64,000 bases of DNA, taken from the NCBI GenBank assembly GCA_029948255.1, contig JALIZF010001691.1:62001-126000 (forward strand), read 5' to 3'. Every line of letters begins with the position of its first letter. Within the stretch, counting starts at the first letter, position 1. Source of the stretch: Telmatactis stephensoni (taxonomy: Eukaryota > Cnidaria > Anthozoa > Actiniaria > Isophelliidae). The notes under the pieces are model-generated. The model made no database searches. It saw nothing but the letters and a program-made list of their open reading frames with translations, and was not told the DNA's origin. Below, one piece after another: positions 1 through 13,075 of the stretch. The translations under genes and the position numbers were made by a program.

Positions 1-3
1 TTC

Positions 4-4
<1 letters not shown>

Positions 5-55
<51 letters not shown>

Positions 56-60
56 AATAA
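5..60. repeat. (ATT)n microsatellite
   Basis: The window opens with about 17 uninterrupted ATT triplets ending in AATAATAA. Confidence 0.95.
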
Positions 61-1208
61 AGAAAGCATATAAATTATCTAAAGTAAAGAGAAGAATATT
101 TCCAATTTCCTTATAAAGGTCATAAGAGACTTCGTTTCATTTTGGTGTCGGAAGCTTGTTCTACATCGGCTCCAGAGTAATTTCCAGTACAGAAACACAA
201 GCGACCGGATTGTATATATAAATAATACGTTCACCATGCTTGTTATTATATCTCCAATATTCTATGTTTTTTAATCAGTGTAAAATATCAAACGGTTTTG
301 TGACTGTATGTTTCGCGCCCTCACGATGATCTTGATCCAGATCTCTTGCGTGTGCACAAATTAAATGCCTCATTTTGGATTGGATTTCTAAAATGCCCCC
401 CCCCCCCCCCTCCGTGTCCCCTGTCATAGAGATCCTGTTTACACTTTTAACCGTGAATAAAAGTTGCTTGTCAAACTGACAAACGTGGAAGTAGAATAAT
501 ATCTAATTGAAAATATAGCGAAGTCCTTACACACTACACGCATTATCTTGATGGACGTTGTGACATATTCGACGTAAAACCAGAGTAAAAAACATTTTAT
601 GGATATTATCGATCCATAAAAAGGCGTCCTTAGCCTTTCGATTTTGTAGATTAAATATTCTTCATTTGGTATAATGACCCGGAATTGATAAGACAAGTAT
701 CCTGAAATTGTCCCGGATTATGTATACCGTAATCCTGAGACTAAAATGACTAAGTTTTCTAAAATTGTTAAGTGAAATTGTGCGATGATCACGAATTTCG
801 GGATGGGGCCGGGGCAAGTGTGATGAAGACTTTTGAAATGTTGATAAATAAATTAACAACAATTATCAGAGACTGATTTTTTGATCAAGTCTTCACGTGG
901 CAATGCTTATGATCGAGATCAAGTACTCCGTATTCTTGACAACATCAGTGTTATTGTTGGATTTCAACGTGATTCTATTCTCACGTTAAGATCGAATCTC
1001 TATTGATTTTGCTGCGGAGATCTTATTGATAAATATCTTACTAGCTCCAGGAAGTCATTCTGTTTTGTTTTTTAGTCTTCACCTTGAATCTAGAATTTAA
1101 TTTAAAACGTGATATTAGATAGCACGTGTTTGTTAAATATTGGTAGTGTTCTTTTTTTAACTTGACCTAAAGTAAAATTCGAAATATTGTGGAATCTAAG
1201 TTTTCAGT
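61..1208. other. intergenic, no gene seen
   Basis: AT-rich sequence with stops in all frames at short intervals. The only notable structure is a run of 15 C at 396-410. No RNA gene or splice-bounded exon was recognised. Confidence 0.6.
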
Positions 1209-1260
1209 TGTGTTTGTTTGTTTGTTTGTTTGTTTGTTTGTTTGTTTGTTTGTTTGTTTT
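1209..1260. repeat. (TTTG)n microsatellite
   Basis: About 12 TTTG units. The short open frame across it is low complexity and not treated as a gene. Confidence 0.95.
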
Positions 1261-3990
1261 TGTTGTTGTTTGGCGTTATTACGCCGCAAAAATGTGGAAT
1301 TCACCGCCAAATGAAATTAGAATTTTTACAGTACAATCAGTAAAGAAATTAACGAAAGAAAAACTTTCTTACTAAGAATGTTATTACATGTAATTAGTAA
1401 TTAATCCTCAGTTTCTCTGGCTGTCATTGGAATGATTTCTAAATTTAAATTTTAGATTCTAAATTTTTAATATATTCTAAATATTTTGTTTTGCTATAGT
1501 TTTTAATTGTATTATTTTTCATCTTTCAGGTATTTACATTAGTATGCATGTTGTTTTCACCGCGTGAAGGGTTTATACTCAATAATAACTGTTCTAATAT
1601 TCTGGAATTAGCAATTTTTGATTAAAAACTCTAGAATTGTCAATAATCAAGCAGTAACTTGAAAGTGGTAGAATTGTAAGTGGACGAATGAAAGGTCAAA
1701 TTGTTAACGATCAATTGTAGCTCATGGTTTGTTATTCTAGACTCAGCAAATATTTTGAACGTTTGTTAGCTCCTTATCTCGATAATATCTTAGCAAGTCC
1801 TTTAGGAAACGGATGATGCTTGCTTTTCCATCATCCGTTCTTTGTCTGAATGAAGGGAAATGAGGAACGACTGTCAGCACTAATTATTCAAAGTAACAAA
1901 TTTCCATGATTGATTTGGTTTTTAATGCAATATCATTTGACTCAAAACGTGATGCCTGTTGCTCGTGTTTGGTAGGTACTCTTTAATTGTTTTTAGTCTT
2001 TTTTCTCAGAGGAAAAATAATAATCATAAAGAAATCACACAACTGTAAACCCAGGATCCGTCAGTGATTAAGAATCAATCGAAAACGTGCATGTTTCAAC
2101 GCGTTTTAGCCTCAATTCCCGTCTACACAACACTGTGTTTTCTTTGCTGAACAAAAAAGGGAATGTTTTCAAATTTATTTAAAATTATGGAGAAGGCTCA
2201 ATCAGCTGATCATGAGGTGCGATGGACGTACCAGCAATTAATTGGGAAATACGACCAAAAAAAAAACATTAATCCCATGAACTTGAACTTAAAAGAAAAG
2301 AAAATATATTATCAACAACAACTGGCCTAAATCCTGATCAAAACAGTTTTGAAAGGACTGTCATCAGTTAAAAGAATTTCCCCTCGAGACATTTGTCTTT
2401 GACGAGGAAGTCGTTCGTTCGGAAATGTACGATACAGGCCATTAGAAAGTCGTTTACCTTACTTAACAATTCCCAAAAGAGAAAAAACAGCATTGACATT
2501 GTCGATTGTATGATGTCTGGAGGAAGTGTTTTAGTCTTGAAACGTTTCTTATCGATAAAACAGACACGGTCTCTTTGTAAAAATGATATGAAGGTAGCCA
2601 TTTGGGAATCCGTTTCTCCTGTGTATGGCTGCGCATATACATTCTAAATGACTTGTACAAGTCACTTTATTGAGTGTTGAGCAATTAACTCCAGTTCACA
2701 GATGTCTGCAAAAAAGAAGTTTCTTTAATGATAATAGAAGTATTAAAAACAGAGTCAAGTCAGCTGATGTGTGAGTTTACACAGGGACGTTGAACAAATG
2801 CAATGTCTTATATAAATAGATAAAAGCAATGTCCTCTATAAAATTAGACTGACAAGCATCAATAAAACAGCGTTCTTATCTGTTCCAATCCTTGGCAATC
2901 TGAAATCACGCATCAGATCTTACTGATAAACTTGAACAACACGAGGAAAAAGAAAATCAACTTGCGTGCCATCATATTAAAGCGGTGTGCGAAATGTGAA
3001 ACGGACCGCGCCGGCCGTGCAGTGACCGTGTCAGTGCCGACTTAGACTTTAGACTTTTATTTATTCACACAAGCCGTGACGTCTTTAGAAACATTCAAAA
3101 TTCCTGGTAAGATCGCACTGTTTCCGAAGTTGTTATCCAATTGGTTTATTCGCCTAGAATCTAAACAAAAGAAATAAAACAACTGGCAATAACAACAATA
3201 GATTCTTTTGTTGCATCAAACCAATGTCACAGTCATGGGTAAACTGCTCTAATCTTCAGTATTATTAAGAGAAATTAAAATGGACACACTGCGTATTTAA
3301 TTTCCTCAAATCGACTTTGATCGTTCCTCCGTCAGTGCCTCTTTAAGTGGCACTGAAACAATACAATTTTGTTGCATTTCGTTTGACGTACCACGCATGC
3401 GCACGTCTCTCCAATGAACAAAACAAACAAGTCAAACCCAGTCCCCCTATTGCCTGCCTTTGTAACCTTTTTGTGTTTTCACCCAAAATTATAAAATCTA
3501 AAGAAAAAATATTTCCTGGGTTTTCTGTAATCAGGACACGAATAAACCCGCGACATACGCGGTCGGTTTGGATTTCATATTAATGGAAATAAAGCTATTA
3601 GTATGAGAGTCAGACACAAGCCTGCCTCATATTACACTAACACTTATATTACACTCACACAATGTATTACGGAGGAATCCGAAGGGCGTGGTTTTCACCT
3701 TTCTTCAGTATTGTGCACTTAGCTATACTATCATCTTAGTTCGTACCTCCTCTTTGGTTGACAATTCATTAAAGGTTCTTTATCCACGGATCAATATTCT
3801 CTTAATCAATTCTTCTCATCGTTTTTAGTAAAAGCTTTTTAATCTAAGATGTTCATGTTTATCAAGCCAAGCACACGACATCATTTAGTTTCCTATCTCA
3901 TTTCTACAGCACCATTTGTAAAGTGTACTTAATAACATTATCTTACAATTGATCAACAGTAAGTTTTAGCACATTGCTGCTGATATGAGC
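1261..3990. other. intergenic, no gene seen
   Basis: Unique-looking AT-rich DNA. Overlapping short frames occur on both strands at 2368-2660 but none has recognisable composition, a promoter or a homologue I know. A patch at 2995-3045 (accgcgccggcc, cagtgaccgtgtcagtgcc) resembles sequence at 32750-32790, so it is probably a repeat fragment. Confidence 0.5.
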
Positions 3991-4235
3991 GAGAAAAAAC
4001 AAGCACTACAAATGAACAGTACATTATCGAGTCTGTGTATGTTGCTTGTGTGAGAAAAAACAAGCACTGCAAATGAACAGGACATTATTGAATCTGTGTA
4101 TGTTGCTTGTGTGAGGAAAAACAAGCACTGCAAATGAACAGGACGTTATTGAATCTGTGTATGTTGCTTATGTGAGAAAAGACAAGCACTGCAAATGAAC
4201 ATTACATTACTTAATCTGGGTATGTTGCGTGTTCT
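3991..4235. repeat. 61-bp tandem repeat, four units
   Basis: Four head-to-tail units beginning GAGAAAAAACAAGCACT and ending GTATGTTGCTTGTGT. The last unit is diverged. The reverse complement of this unit is the core of the array at 40630-41165, so the two arrays belong to one family in opposite orientation. Confidence 0.9.
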
Positions 4236-7164
4236 AAGACTGACTTAGTGCTTCATTTATCTCATAAGAGTGAGAAAAGACAAGCTTGGTGTTGCTCGGA
4301 GCAGAGTGTAACGTAAAGCTTGTCGTCTGTATGTGATCGCAGTTGCTTTTTAACAGTTACTGCAAAAACCTTTTAAGTGATTTAGATTGTCAAAGTAAAC
4401 ATCAATACACTCACAGCTATCATGCAGTCTTCTTCCGACAAATCTTTTTCACTTTGATTCGTAACTCTTATAAATGTTATGTAATGTACTGTTCCACTGT
4501 AAATTGATTGCTACTTTCCTTCTTCTTCCGCATTTTCAAACCTTCATGCAATACGAATACTTCATTTTATTTATTTTTTTATCTTCACATTTTATCATTT
4601 AGATGAGTATATTACTCATTTTTCACATTTTATGAATGTTCCATTTAACATTCCTTTTATTCCATCTTATTTTCCTATTTTGATTTCATTTTGTTGTCAA
4701 CTCAACGTATGTATGTTACATATACGTATGTACGTATGTACGCTTGTATGTTACTGGTTTCCGTGATTCCATAACAGGGGCTGAACCATGGATGTAAACG
4801 TAAAGGATCTTACGTGATGCACTGAAATATTATGTAATGCAGACTACTAGCAAAATACTTCTTTACTGAGAAAAGAATATGTATTAACTTGGACATCCTG
4901 GCGTTTGTGAATTTTTACTTGAAATCTTAGCAGGAATTTGTCAACAAAATAAAGTAACGCGCTTTTGTATTGTCTTGTGCAGAACAGAAGAAAAAAGCAC
5001 CGCGAAAAGCGGCTAACAGTGTGCTAAATATTACTTGACATAACAAATATGACACAAAAAACCCTCGCCGTATGAACATTAGTTTTGAGCCAAATAAAGC
5101 TGCTTATGAGTTGCGCGGCGCTCGTTCATTGCACTAACACAGACGCTCATTTCCTATATCCTTTGAAAAGTTACACCGCGGTAGGCAAATTGGTCGTCTC
5201 ATGTCGCTCGAAAAAGAAACACGTCTAAGTTAACATTGTTACGTAACTTTTATGTATGTTTCATAACTAGCACGTCTTCCCTTTTGTTTTTATCCTAACT
5301 GAACAGCACATTCAATCTACCAAACGCAGTTCATCAAGCAAGCGATTGCGTTTTGTGATAGTATTCTCGTTTATTCATTCGTGATGAGATAAAAAGACAA
5401 GAATATAATTGTGTGAATTAATGGAAAATTACAACACGAACTGCTATCTTCTGAACCGTATTTCATGCATTCAAATAAAAACTGCATTAAAAATAAATAG
5501 CAGTTTAATAGAGAGTTGCATGTGGGTTTTTAATGATGAATTCAACAGGAAATCCTCGTAGACATTTGTGAATAAACACCTTGCTTTTTCTTTCGGAATT
5601 AAGAATGAATTAACTTCGACCCGTTTGATAATTGTCTATTTTCCGTATGCTTTCAAAGAATTAAATTTATCATATCTGATAAAATATGTTATAAATGAAT
5701 ATTGTACTTTGTTTGTATGTTGTCGTCATACCAATCTACAATTACTATGCACATGATATATTCTGCATAACTTCGTTATAAGTGTATTTTTGGTTATATA
5801 AATGCCGCATAAAATTAGATTTTGTTTTGACTTTAGTTCGGTCTAGTGTTTTTCATCTAATTTTTGATGTTACTTTTGCAGTCTGTCTCTCCCATTTTCA
5901 TAACTAAAATAAACCCTTTTCTTTCAAAGAACACGTACAGCTTGCAAATAGAAGAAGCTGTTTTATTTAAATACAAGCTCTCGTCGTTACTTTTTGCGTA
6001 GTTCAGTATGACTGTCGCTCAACTTTTTGGCGCTTGTTGCATCGATAAAACCTGCTAAAAATGCACGACTTTGTTTTCCGCTCACACTTGCTAACAAATT
6101 ATTTCATGTAGCCATGGTTTTCAGAAGGATTATTAACTTACTGTGTTGGTTTTAACTGAGGAATTAGCAATTCAAAGTAATACTTTGCTTTCCCATAATA
6201 AAAAGGAATCTAAATTCCTACTGTTTAGAGCTTTCTATAATGTAAGAATTCCTAATATAGCGGTTTCGGTCATGTATTTTTTCTTGACATAATTTTCAGG
6301 ACAGGAAGTCAAAATATTGAAAAATATTGACTCAGTGTGACGTCAGTAATTTATCTTCATAATATCAACCCGCACCGTATTTTGCAAAGTCGAAAAATAA
6401 TCCAGGAGATTTACGAGCACAATACTGAAAAGTGTAAGTTTTCCTGAATAAAGAGAAAAAGAAACAAAGACCTTTCAGGCTTTTTTTTTTCTTTCTTTCT
6501 TCTTTTTGAAAAAGAAATCATTTTTAAATGTAAACATCGAAATGAGTCGTATTTTCTGTTGATGCGAGAATACACTCTAAACAACCATTTTCAAAAAAAG
6601 CAAATCTACAAAGACAAATATTTCAATTCATAATTTTATTTTCGTGGCAATTCTTTGTTCATTTACATTTTCAGCATTATCTATAATTACATGTTATTTT
6701 TAGGTTTTCTTTTTGTATAAAAGAGTTCAAATTTGTAGCTATTCACAATTGAGTTGAGAGTTAATTTCATTCGTGCATCTTATTTTCTCCTTCGATTCTT
6801 CTGTTAAAATCCAGTAAAACTAGAAGATGCAATTTGTCAAAAACATGAGAAATATTCATGTGTACATTACTTAATCATCTAGAAGACTTTCTTCTATAAA
6901 TATCTACAACCTTAGAAATTATGATCGATGAAAAAATCCTGCTGAAAAGACGAGATTAATCCTTTCCACATGATTTTTGTGAAAGCTGACATTAAACGCC
7001 ATTGGTTAATTTATGCAAAGTTCCGGTCGCAGCGTGCTGACCGTTTTCATGGCTTCTCTGTAAAACCTTTTTGAGTCTATCTCGACATGGAACAAGACGA
7101 ACAAACTACTCAATAGTTCGGCTGTGCTTCAAGTTCGTTTTTAAACGTACAAAACGAGTATGAG
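4236..7164. other. intergenic, no gene seen
   Basis: Long AT-rich stretch. It holds a TACG/TATG-rich patch at 4705-4750 and a T-run followed by CTTT repeats near 6480-6510. No exon or RNA gene was recognised. Confidence 0.55.
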
Positions 7165-7170
7165 TTTATT
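7165..7170 (-). terminator. candidate polyadenylation signal
   Basis: AATAAA on the minus strand about 150 nt downstream of the stop codon of the gene at 7319-7654. It is the first perfect hexamer I see after that stop. Confidence 0.45.
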
Positions 7171-7318
7171 CCACACTATTTCGATTCCAAGAAGATGAAA
7201 CGATTATTCTTTTTGGTCTTCAAAGTTCAATTCGGAATTTTTTTTCCAAAAAAGATTTCCATGGATGGTATAAAGGCTAAGTTCTTCTCAAAATTTATAC
7301 ACCAAGCGTTCCTTTTCT

Positions 7319-7654
7319 TCAAAGTGCTCCGTAAAGCTCAAAAAGTTCGTCCCACGGTTTATTGACATCGTGTACACAGTCACTTATTTCGTAGGAAGCG
7401 GAACGACTTCTTAGCATCATTGTACTGAATCCATTGGGTAGATTTGTGAGACCAGTTGCCGCTTTCTCTGCAAAGATAGAAGCTTTTCGTTTAACGCTTT
7501 TGAGTTTTGTTCCAAGGACTTTAGAGCGCGGATTCCTTAAAGGCTTGAAGTAGTGAACTTCTTCTAGTTCGATCGACCAACGAACCCTTTTGTCGGCTGG
7601 TTTTGGCTGCTCATTCGATAGCTCAATGCAACTTATTGCTTTGGTTAAAGTCAT
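7319..7654 (-). CDS. small RVxF/W-D-box protein, copy 1 (candidate PP1-binding protein)
   Basis: Intact single-exon frame of 111 residues from an ATG. Residues 23-26 read R-V-R-W, an RVxF-like PP1 docking motif, followed by L30, V33 and an aromatic pair Y35-F36. The W-to-aromatic spacing (Y at +9, F at +10) equals the RVxF-to-PhiPhi spacing I recall for PNUTS (T-V-T-W then Y-F). A lysine/arginine-rich middle (about 40-60) follows, and residues 101-108 read W-D-E-L-F-E-L-Y almost at the C-terminus. The same layout recurs in the minus-strand genes at 15133-15519 and 43180-43578. There is no signal peptide or membrane segment, so it is probably cytosolic or nuclear. A TATAAA lies about 95 nt upstream of the ATG and an AATAAA about 150 nt past the stop. 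The family and layout are seen directly; PP1 binding is inferred. I do not recognise a named family. Confidence 0.75.
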   Translation of the reverse strand: MTLTKAISCIELSNEQPKPADKRVRWSIELEEVHYFKPLRNPRSKVLGTKLKSVKRKASIFAEKAATGLTNLPNGFSTMMLRSRSASYEISDCVHDVNKPWDELFELYGAL

Positions 7655-7748
7655 TCTTCAATCTTGATAATATTTCGTTTTGTTTCAAAAGATCTTCGCT
7701 GTTCAAGGCGTGCGGACTGAATGACTATTCATCGATGTAGAAGGGAGT

Positions 7749-7754
7749 TTTATA
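7749..7754 (-). promoter_or_regulatory. TATA box of the 7319-7654 gene
   Basis: Minus-strand GGTATAAAACTCCC, about 95 nt before the ATG. Start of transcription would be expected near 7720, giving a short leader without an upstream ATG in a long frame. Confidence 0.55.
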
Positions 7755-8877
7755 CCAAACTAGTCATGAATATTCAACACACTTAGAGGTAATCCAGCCC
7801 CTTCTTAATTGTTTTCTAGAAGCAGCTCTCCACTTGCATAACAAAACACATGTCGCCAACTTCTTGCCGACAGAATAATTTTACATTCATTATCAGCACG
7901 AGTGTTTTCTTATTTTTGGGGGATGAGAAAATTGTAAATTAAGAGCGCGTCTGGAACTAAATTGAAGCAAAGGAGTTAAAAAAATAAAGCGATTTACCAA
8001 AACTACAAAGATGAAATATTGCGCTCTCACTATCAGCTTGAAAGAAAATCTAGACATTCTATGAAGAAATGTATTTTGTGGCTCAAGTTCTTTCTAAGTG
8101 TTTACATGTTTTTAATCTCGTGTTTATTAGTTCTTAGGGTGAATTATGTTGTTATTAAGTATGGCAAAAATTGCTTTAAACCGCCATAACAAACATTTTT
8201 CGAAAACAGTCCCTTCGGATCACTGGCCGTAAACAATATCGCGCGGATTTCTCGAGTTGCATAATGTGTGGTGTGACACGGATGTGGAGAATAAAAACAC
8301 CTCAGGGCAAACGCTCGCCAACAGGCTGTACAGTTTCCCCTCCTCTCTCGAAGCATTAAAAAGGGGATTTCTCGTTTCGCATCACGAGAGATTATCGTGT
8401 ATCAAATGCGTAGTATCGAGGTATAAACTCCAGAGGGCGGAAACTCACCGACACGATTCTCCCCAGTGTCTATATACGAATAACACAGAAAACATGGATT
8501 AAAACATGATTACAAAGGCATCCATTTTAGAAGAAAGATGTGTTCCCTCCCACCTTCTTGTACTGAAAGGATTTCCTGTAAAAATTTGACCAAAAAATAT
8601 TTCCCTTGGATAACATTCACCTCTAGAATTTCCTTGTACGTGGGAATCATAATTAAAACCTAAAAGTAAAACCAACGAGGAAGTAACAAAATTATCTGTC
8701 TAGTATTCACCTCGTTTTATATGTTTTTTCCCCTCAAGAAACATTCACAGAATTTGTCACCATTTATCTCAATAGCTCGATTCAGGAAAAGAGAATTAGC
8801 GCTCCAATTTGAGTGGGGGAAGGGAGAGGTTAATTCATTATAATCGATCCCGTATCCCGAAAAAATCCCGAGATATC
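7755..8877. other. intergenic, no gene seen
   Basis: At 8240-8470 two loosely similar blocks (GGATTTCTCG, then ATAAAnnC..AGGGC..AAnCTC) suggest an old local duplication. Frames there overlap on both strands and look spurious. Confidence 0.5.
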
Positions 8878-8879
8878 TA

Positions 8880-9119
8880 TAGACGACTTTCAAAAATGGC
8901 GGCCTAGTACATGAGAACGAGGCCTCAAAGGCCTTGTAACCAGAAAATAAGCGTGGCGAGACTTCTATTGCTATCACAGATGTTCCTCTTCCTTTTGATA
9001 TAACTATTTTCTGTGCATTTTACAGGATGTACTTAGACTCATTTGATGCCACGATGACTTTGGAGGCCTTTTGGCCTCGTTCTCATGAACAATGAGCCGC
9101 CATTTTTGAAAGTCGTCTA
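8880..9119. mobile_element. palindromic MITE flanked by TA
   Basis: About 55-bp imperfect terminal inverted repeats starting TAGACGACTTTCAAAAATGG enclose about 120 bp. TA lies immediately outside both ends (8878-8879 and 9120-9121), as expected for a Tc1/mariner-type target duplication. There is no coding capacity, so it is non-autonomous. Confidence 0.75.
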
Positions 9120-9121
9120 TA

Positions 9122-9597
9122 CACCAAATTCTTATAATGATTTAGGGGTTTGGAGTAGAGATGTTTAATAGTCTCTGAACCATTTAAATATAAAAACGTA
9201 TCGCGGGAAAAGATATCCAAAAGTCTTCGATACGCCGTATCTGTTTATTATGCAATTACCTCGTAGTTTCGATATCTAGTAATGAAAGTAATACATAGAC
9301 AGAATTAGACAGCACTAGAGGTTGAAATAGTTTTGACTCCTACGAAGAACGGCTACCTAGAGAAGAATATCTGATCTTTAAATAGATTCTCCTCTTAACA
9401 GCCTAAAATAAAGGCGTTGTCACGCCTACACTAAATCAGTGTTGCGTGATGAACTTTTATATTTTTTATATGGCGTGACACCTTACATGTTTAATTTTAC
9501 TTAAAGCAACCGACGGTGAATACAACAACTAAAACATTTTCGTAATATTCTGATTTAAGTTAAAAGCAGTATTGAAATGGAGGTTTTTGAAAGTTTT
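9122..9597. other. intergenic, no gene seen
   Basis: Nothing recognised apart from ordinary AT-rich sequence. Confidence 0.5.
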
Positions 9598-9801
9598 AAT
9601 AAATGAATGAATGAATGAATGAATGAATGAATGAATGGATGAATGAATGAATGAATGAATGAATGAATGAATGGATGGATGGATGGATGGATGGATGGAT
9701 GGATGGATGGATGGATGGATGGATGGATGGATGGATGGATGGATGGATGGATGGATGGATGGATGGATGGATGGATGGATGAATGAATGAATGAATGAAT
9801 A
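9598..9801. repeat. (TGAA)n/(TGGA)n tetranucleotide array
   Basis: TGAA units, then a homogeneous block of roughly 30 TGGA units, then TGAA again. It is low complexity; the Ser-Ile-His frame across it is not a gene. Confidence 0.95.
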
Positions 9802-11037
9802 CTAGTAGAAGAGTTCTTAGAAAATATCCGGCTTTCGAGTTACACTTCACTTGCTACATACAAAAGTATCAAGACAAGGCTACGTGCATAAAGCTCATTT
9901 ATTCGTAACAAGACAAAAGTTTTAGCTAGTATGAAGCCTCGTTCTGAATCCTTTGTATACGGCAGGTGAAGCATATCTTCAAACTGGACTATTGATAGAC
10001 GACGCAGAGGTGCGTCATCAGTCTTAGTCATGTGACCTTCTTTCCGTTTGGGGGGACTATACTACATCTGCCATTTCAATTCAAATCGTCAATAACTTAA
10101 TTTTAAATGTCTAGCTTTTTCACTTATGCAATATCAATTTACCAATTACTTACCTATTATGTACACGTTATTGTACAGCATTCTCTAGTTCATTCCAAGT
10201 GACGTGGATTTTGATTGGTGATAATGACGTCATTAACCTTATCACCATGACAACGAACAATGTTTACATCGAAACCCTTGAAATCAAAGAACAACATTTT
10301 AGTAAACCTCTTCACATTGTCTCAATGTTTTCCATTCCAAACATCTTTGGGAATAAGTTTTTGTTATGTTGGGAATGCTTTCTTGTTGACAAGGCGTGAA
10401 AAACTGTTTTTTAAATATAAAATATTATTCTCTTGAGAATGGAATGGGAATGAATCAAGTTAAAGAGGTTTATCGATCTCAACAACTATGTAAGAGAAGA
10501 AACGCTAATTATTACAGTGCAATTGGATTACAGAAGGTTCTAGTATTTGATTAATTACAATTTATTAACAAACCAACTTCACTATGGATAGAAGTATCTT
10601 TTATCCATTGATCATTTTTTATACATCTTGTATAAGCTCTTTTAACAGCAAATGTAAGAGTAAATCTTGTTTTCACAGACATGAAGGTTTTATTACGATT
10701 TCGCTGTACACAGGCTAGCAATTTAATTAATGATTTAAAAATGAATGAAACTGTAATATCTGTTTGATATTTGTGTGGTAGCTTATCAAATAAACTATGC
10801 AAAGTTCTACCAAGTTGCAATTTAAAATTAGGAATCGACTCAATCTATTAATTCGACGATGTGACGTTTGTTGTAGTTTTACAGATGAAACTATGTTATT
10901 AATTATTTGCATGATATAGCTGGTGTAATTTAATGAAAAAAAAGGAAAAAACTAAAAGGTCAAAAAATCGTGATAATAAGACAAGGGACTACTTTCCATG
11001 GTACAAAATTGTTTACAGTATACTATCTCCCTCCTTT
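9802..11037. other. intergenic, no gene seen
   Basis: AT-rich. The minus frame at 10551-10820 has mildly protein-like composition but no motif, start context or flanking signal I can support. Confidence 0.45.
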
Positions 11038-11114
11038 TATCGTCGTCGTCGTTGTTGTGGTGGTGGTTGCTACTGCTGCTGTTGCTTTTGTTGTTGTTGT
11101 TGTTGTTGTTGTTT
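11038..11114. repeat. CGT/TGG/TTG triplet array
   Basis: Mixed trinucleotide repeat ending in a pure TTG/TGT run. It gives Val- or Cys-runs in frame and is not coding. Confidence 0.9.
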
Positions 11115-12129
11115 TCCTCTCTCCTTTTAAACCAACATTCGCTGTCATATTAATTAGTGGCTCCGCCCAACTTTACTTTAAGTTTCCATAGAGAAAAACG
11201 TTACCCTGAAAGGTCTATTCGGCGCTATTTTCAAAATCTCGTTAGTGTGAATTCACTGAATTCTTACAGTGGGTTTACACAAGAGGGCATTACTATGACG
11301 TTACTTAGGCCACGAAACATGGACCACCCACTATCTGTCATTTCATGTCCCACCCAAGGGTTGCGTATACACTGGAATGTTCGTTGGGTTAGCGCGCCAT
11401 CCAGGGTTTTCTTTAGACTTAACCTTGGGCTAGTGCGCCATCCACCAACCGCACCCTGGGGTATAATTTTGGAAGGACTTTTGAAGTAATGCTAATTAAT
11501 ATTTCTGTGTCATTGCTTAGTTTTAGAATAAACGTAGGCCTTAATGGATCTTGATATTGCAGGAACCTAATTAAACTGGGTAAAGAATCAATTCATATGC
11601 GGCTGTGCATAAAGCGACCTTAAAATTTCTTTGCCGATCTAGGAAGCAAACTTGTCATTGAAAATCACTTCACTATAACTAAGGTACACGAAAATTCTCA
11701 ATTCTGTGACAAATTGAGCAATATCAGAAAAAAATGTCAATTCAATAAAAAGTCAAAAATGCATTCGTAATATAAGAAAAATTAAAGGGTATCTCATATT
11801 CAAGACAGCTGCAAATGAACCATGGATCGAACGTAATTAAGACCAAAGGACTGGCAATATAATCCTGATATTAATTAATACAAATATAAGATGAATTAGT
11901 TGAAATAGAACTAAGTAGATAGTAATGGCAAATTAATATCTTCCACAAATTGATTACTAAAGGATACCAAAAGTACTGAAGAGGCCAAGGGCAATGAGGA
12001 TTACAAGTTTTGGGGTGTAAAATTATCAAGTAATATGCAAAGGGCGGGCAATAACTAGACGTATACAAGGGATTTAAACTAGGTAAAAACGTGTAAGGTA
12101 AATAAACGGTGTTTACGTCCTAGCCAACG
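11115..12129. other. intergenic, no gene seen
   Basis: At 11385-11450 two short similar blocks (GGGTTAGCGCGCCATCCA and GGGCTAGTGCGCCATCCA) are adjacent repeats. The 110-codon frame at 11157-11489 runs through them and looks like chance. Confidence 0.45.
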
Positions 12130-12133
12130 TTTT

Positions 12134-12166
<33 letters not shown>

Positions 12167-12183
12167 TGTTTTGTTTTGTTTTC
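12130..12183. repeat. (TTG)n then (TTTTG)n
   Basis: About 12 TTG triplets followed directly by four TTTTG pentamers. Confidence 0.95.
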
Positions 12184-13075
12184 AGACAAAGACCTCGGTT
12201 AAGGTTTAAATCCTGCTTACAAACTCTGAATTAAAACGATTTGCTAAGTTCTTCTAGAAGCGTTACTGTTATTCGCTACTTACATCATTTCCGTTGCAAA
12301 TCAGTAATATATTGTTTTGTATGGTTATAAAACAACAACAGAATTTGTCGCTGTATGCTCTTTTGCTTTGTATTAGTTGTTCAAAAGTGTTGTATTACGG
12401 TTTTTTTATTGTTTGAGATGCTTGAGACAGCTGCACACTTTCCCGCCCTCCCATGTAGTTGCCTTTTGTTGTGACTGGAACTAACAAGTACGTGCTAACA
12501 AAATCTTCTGGTAATCTTCCCTTATCGCCTCGTCCTTGTTTTGCTTTGCTTATTACAACCGTGCGCGTTCCGCTTCCTTCTAGAAACTTACAGATACACA
12601 TTTTCCGGTATATTTTATCTAGAGCCTAGAGGCTTGTGATATCTCATAAAATCGATCGTAACTTTTCGTGATTGGTCTGTCCTTGTCTGAAGAGTTTCAT
12701 TTAGAAAGTCACTCTATTTTTGAAGTCATCTTTGTTAAACAAATACGATGTTACACTGTAATTGTCAGACTGGTTTTATTTAATTACCTTAAGACAGCCC
12801 AACACTAACCCAGATAGATTGGAAAACCAATTGTTTTTCTCCGAAATGTGGCAGTGTGGACGGAATGTTAAGGAAAAGTTTGTTACGTTGGCTCTGCTTT
12901 TCGTAGAACTATACTGCGCATGTCACTTAACGACTTGTTTGTTTGTATTACTTATTACCTTATTTGGATACAACATAGAAATTTGTCCCAGTGAAGTTGC
13001 GGTCTCCAGTCCTTCAGATTAAACTAAGTCAGTTTAATTATTTACTTTTTTCTTCTTTTTGTTTCGTTATGTGTA
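12184..13075. other. intergenic, no gene seen
   Basis: No supported gene. The 86-codon plus frame at 12762-13022 lacks recognisable features. Confidence 0.45.

Noticed and set aside
1..60. 3' end of another ATT-targeting non-LTR element at the window start
   Set aside because: Only TTCCATT is shared with the tail at 50430, too short to support.
9596..9850. Ser-Ile-His-Pro minus frame
   Set aside because: TGAA/TGGA array translation; same for 47057-47350 and 13067-13538.
11157..11489. 110-codon ORF
   Set aside because: Runs through a local duplication, lacks recognisable features and has no splice or promoter support.
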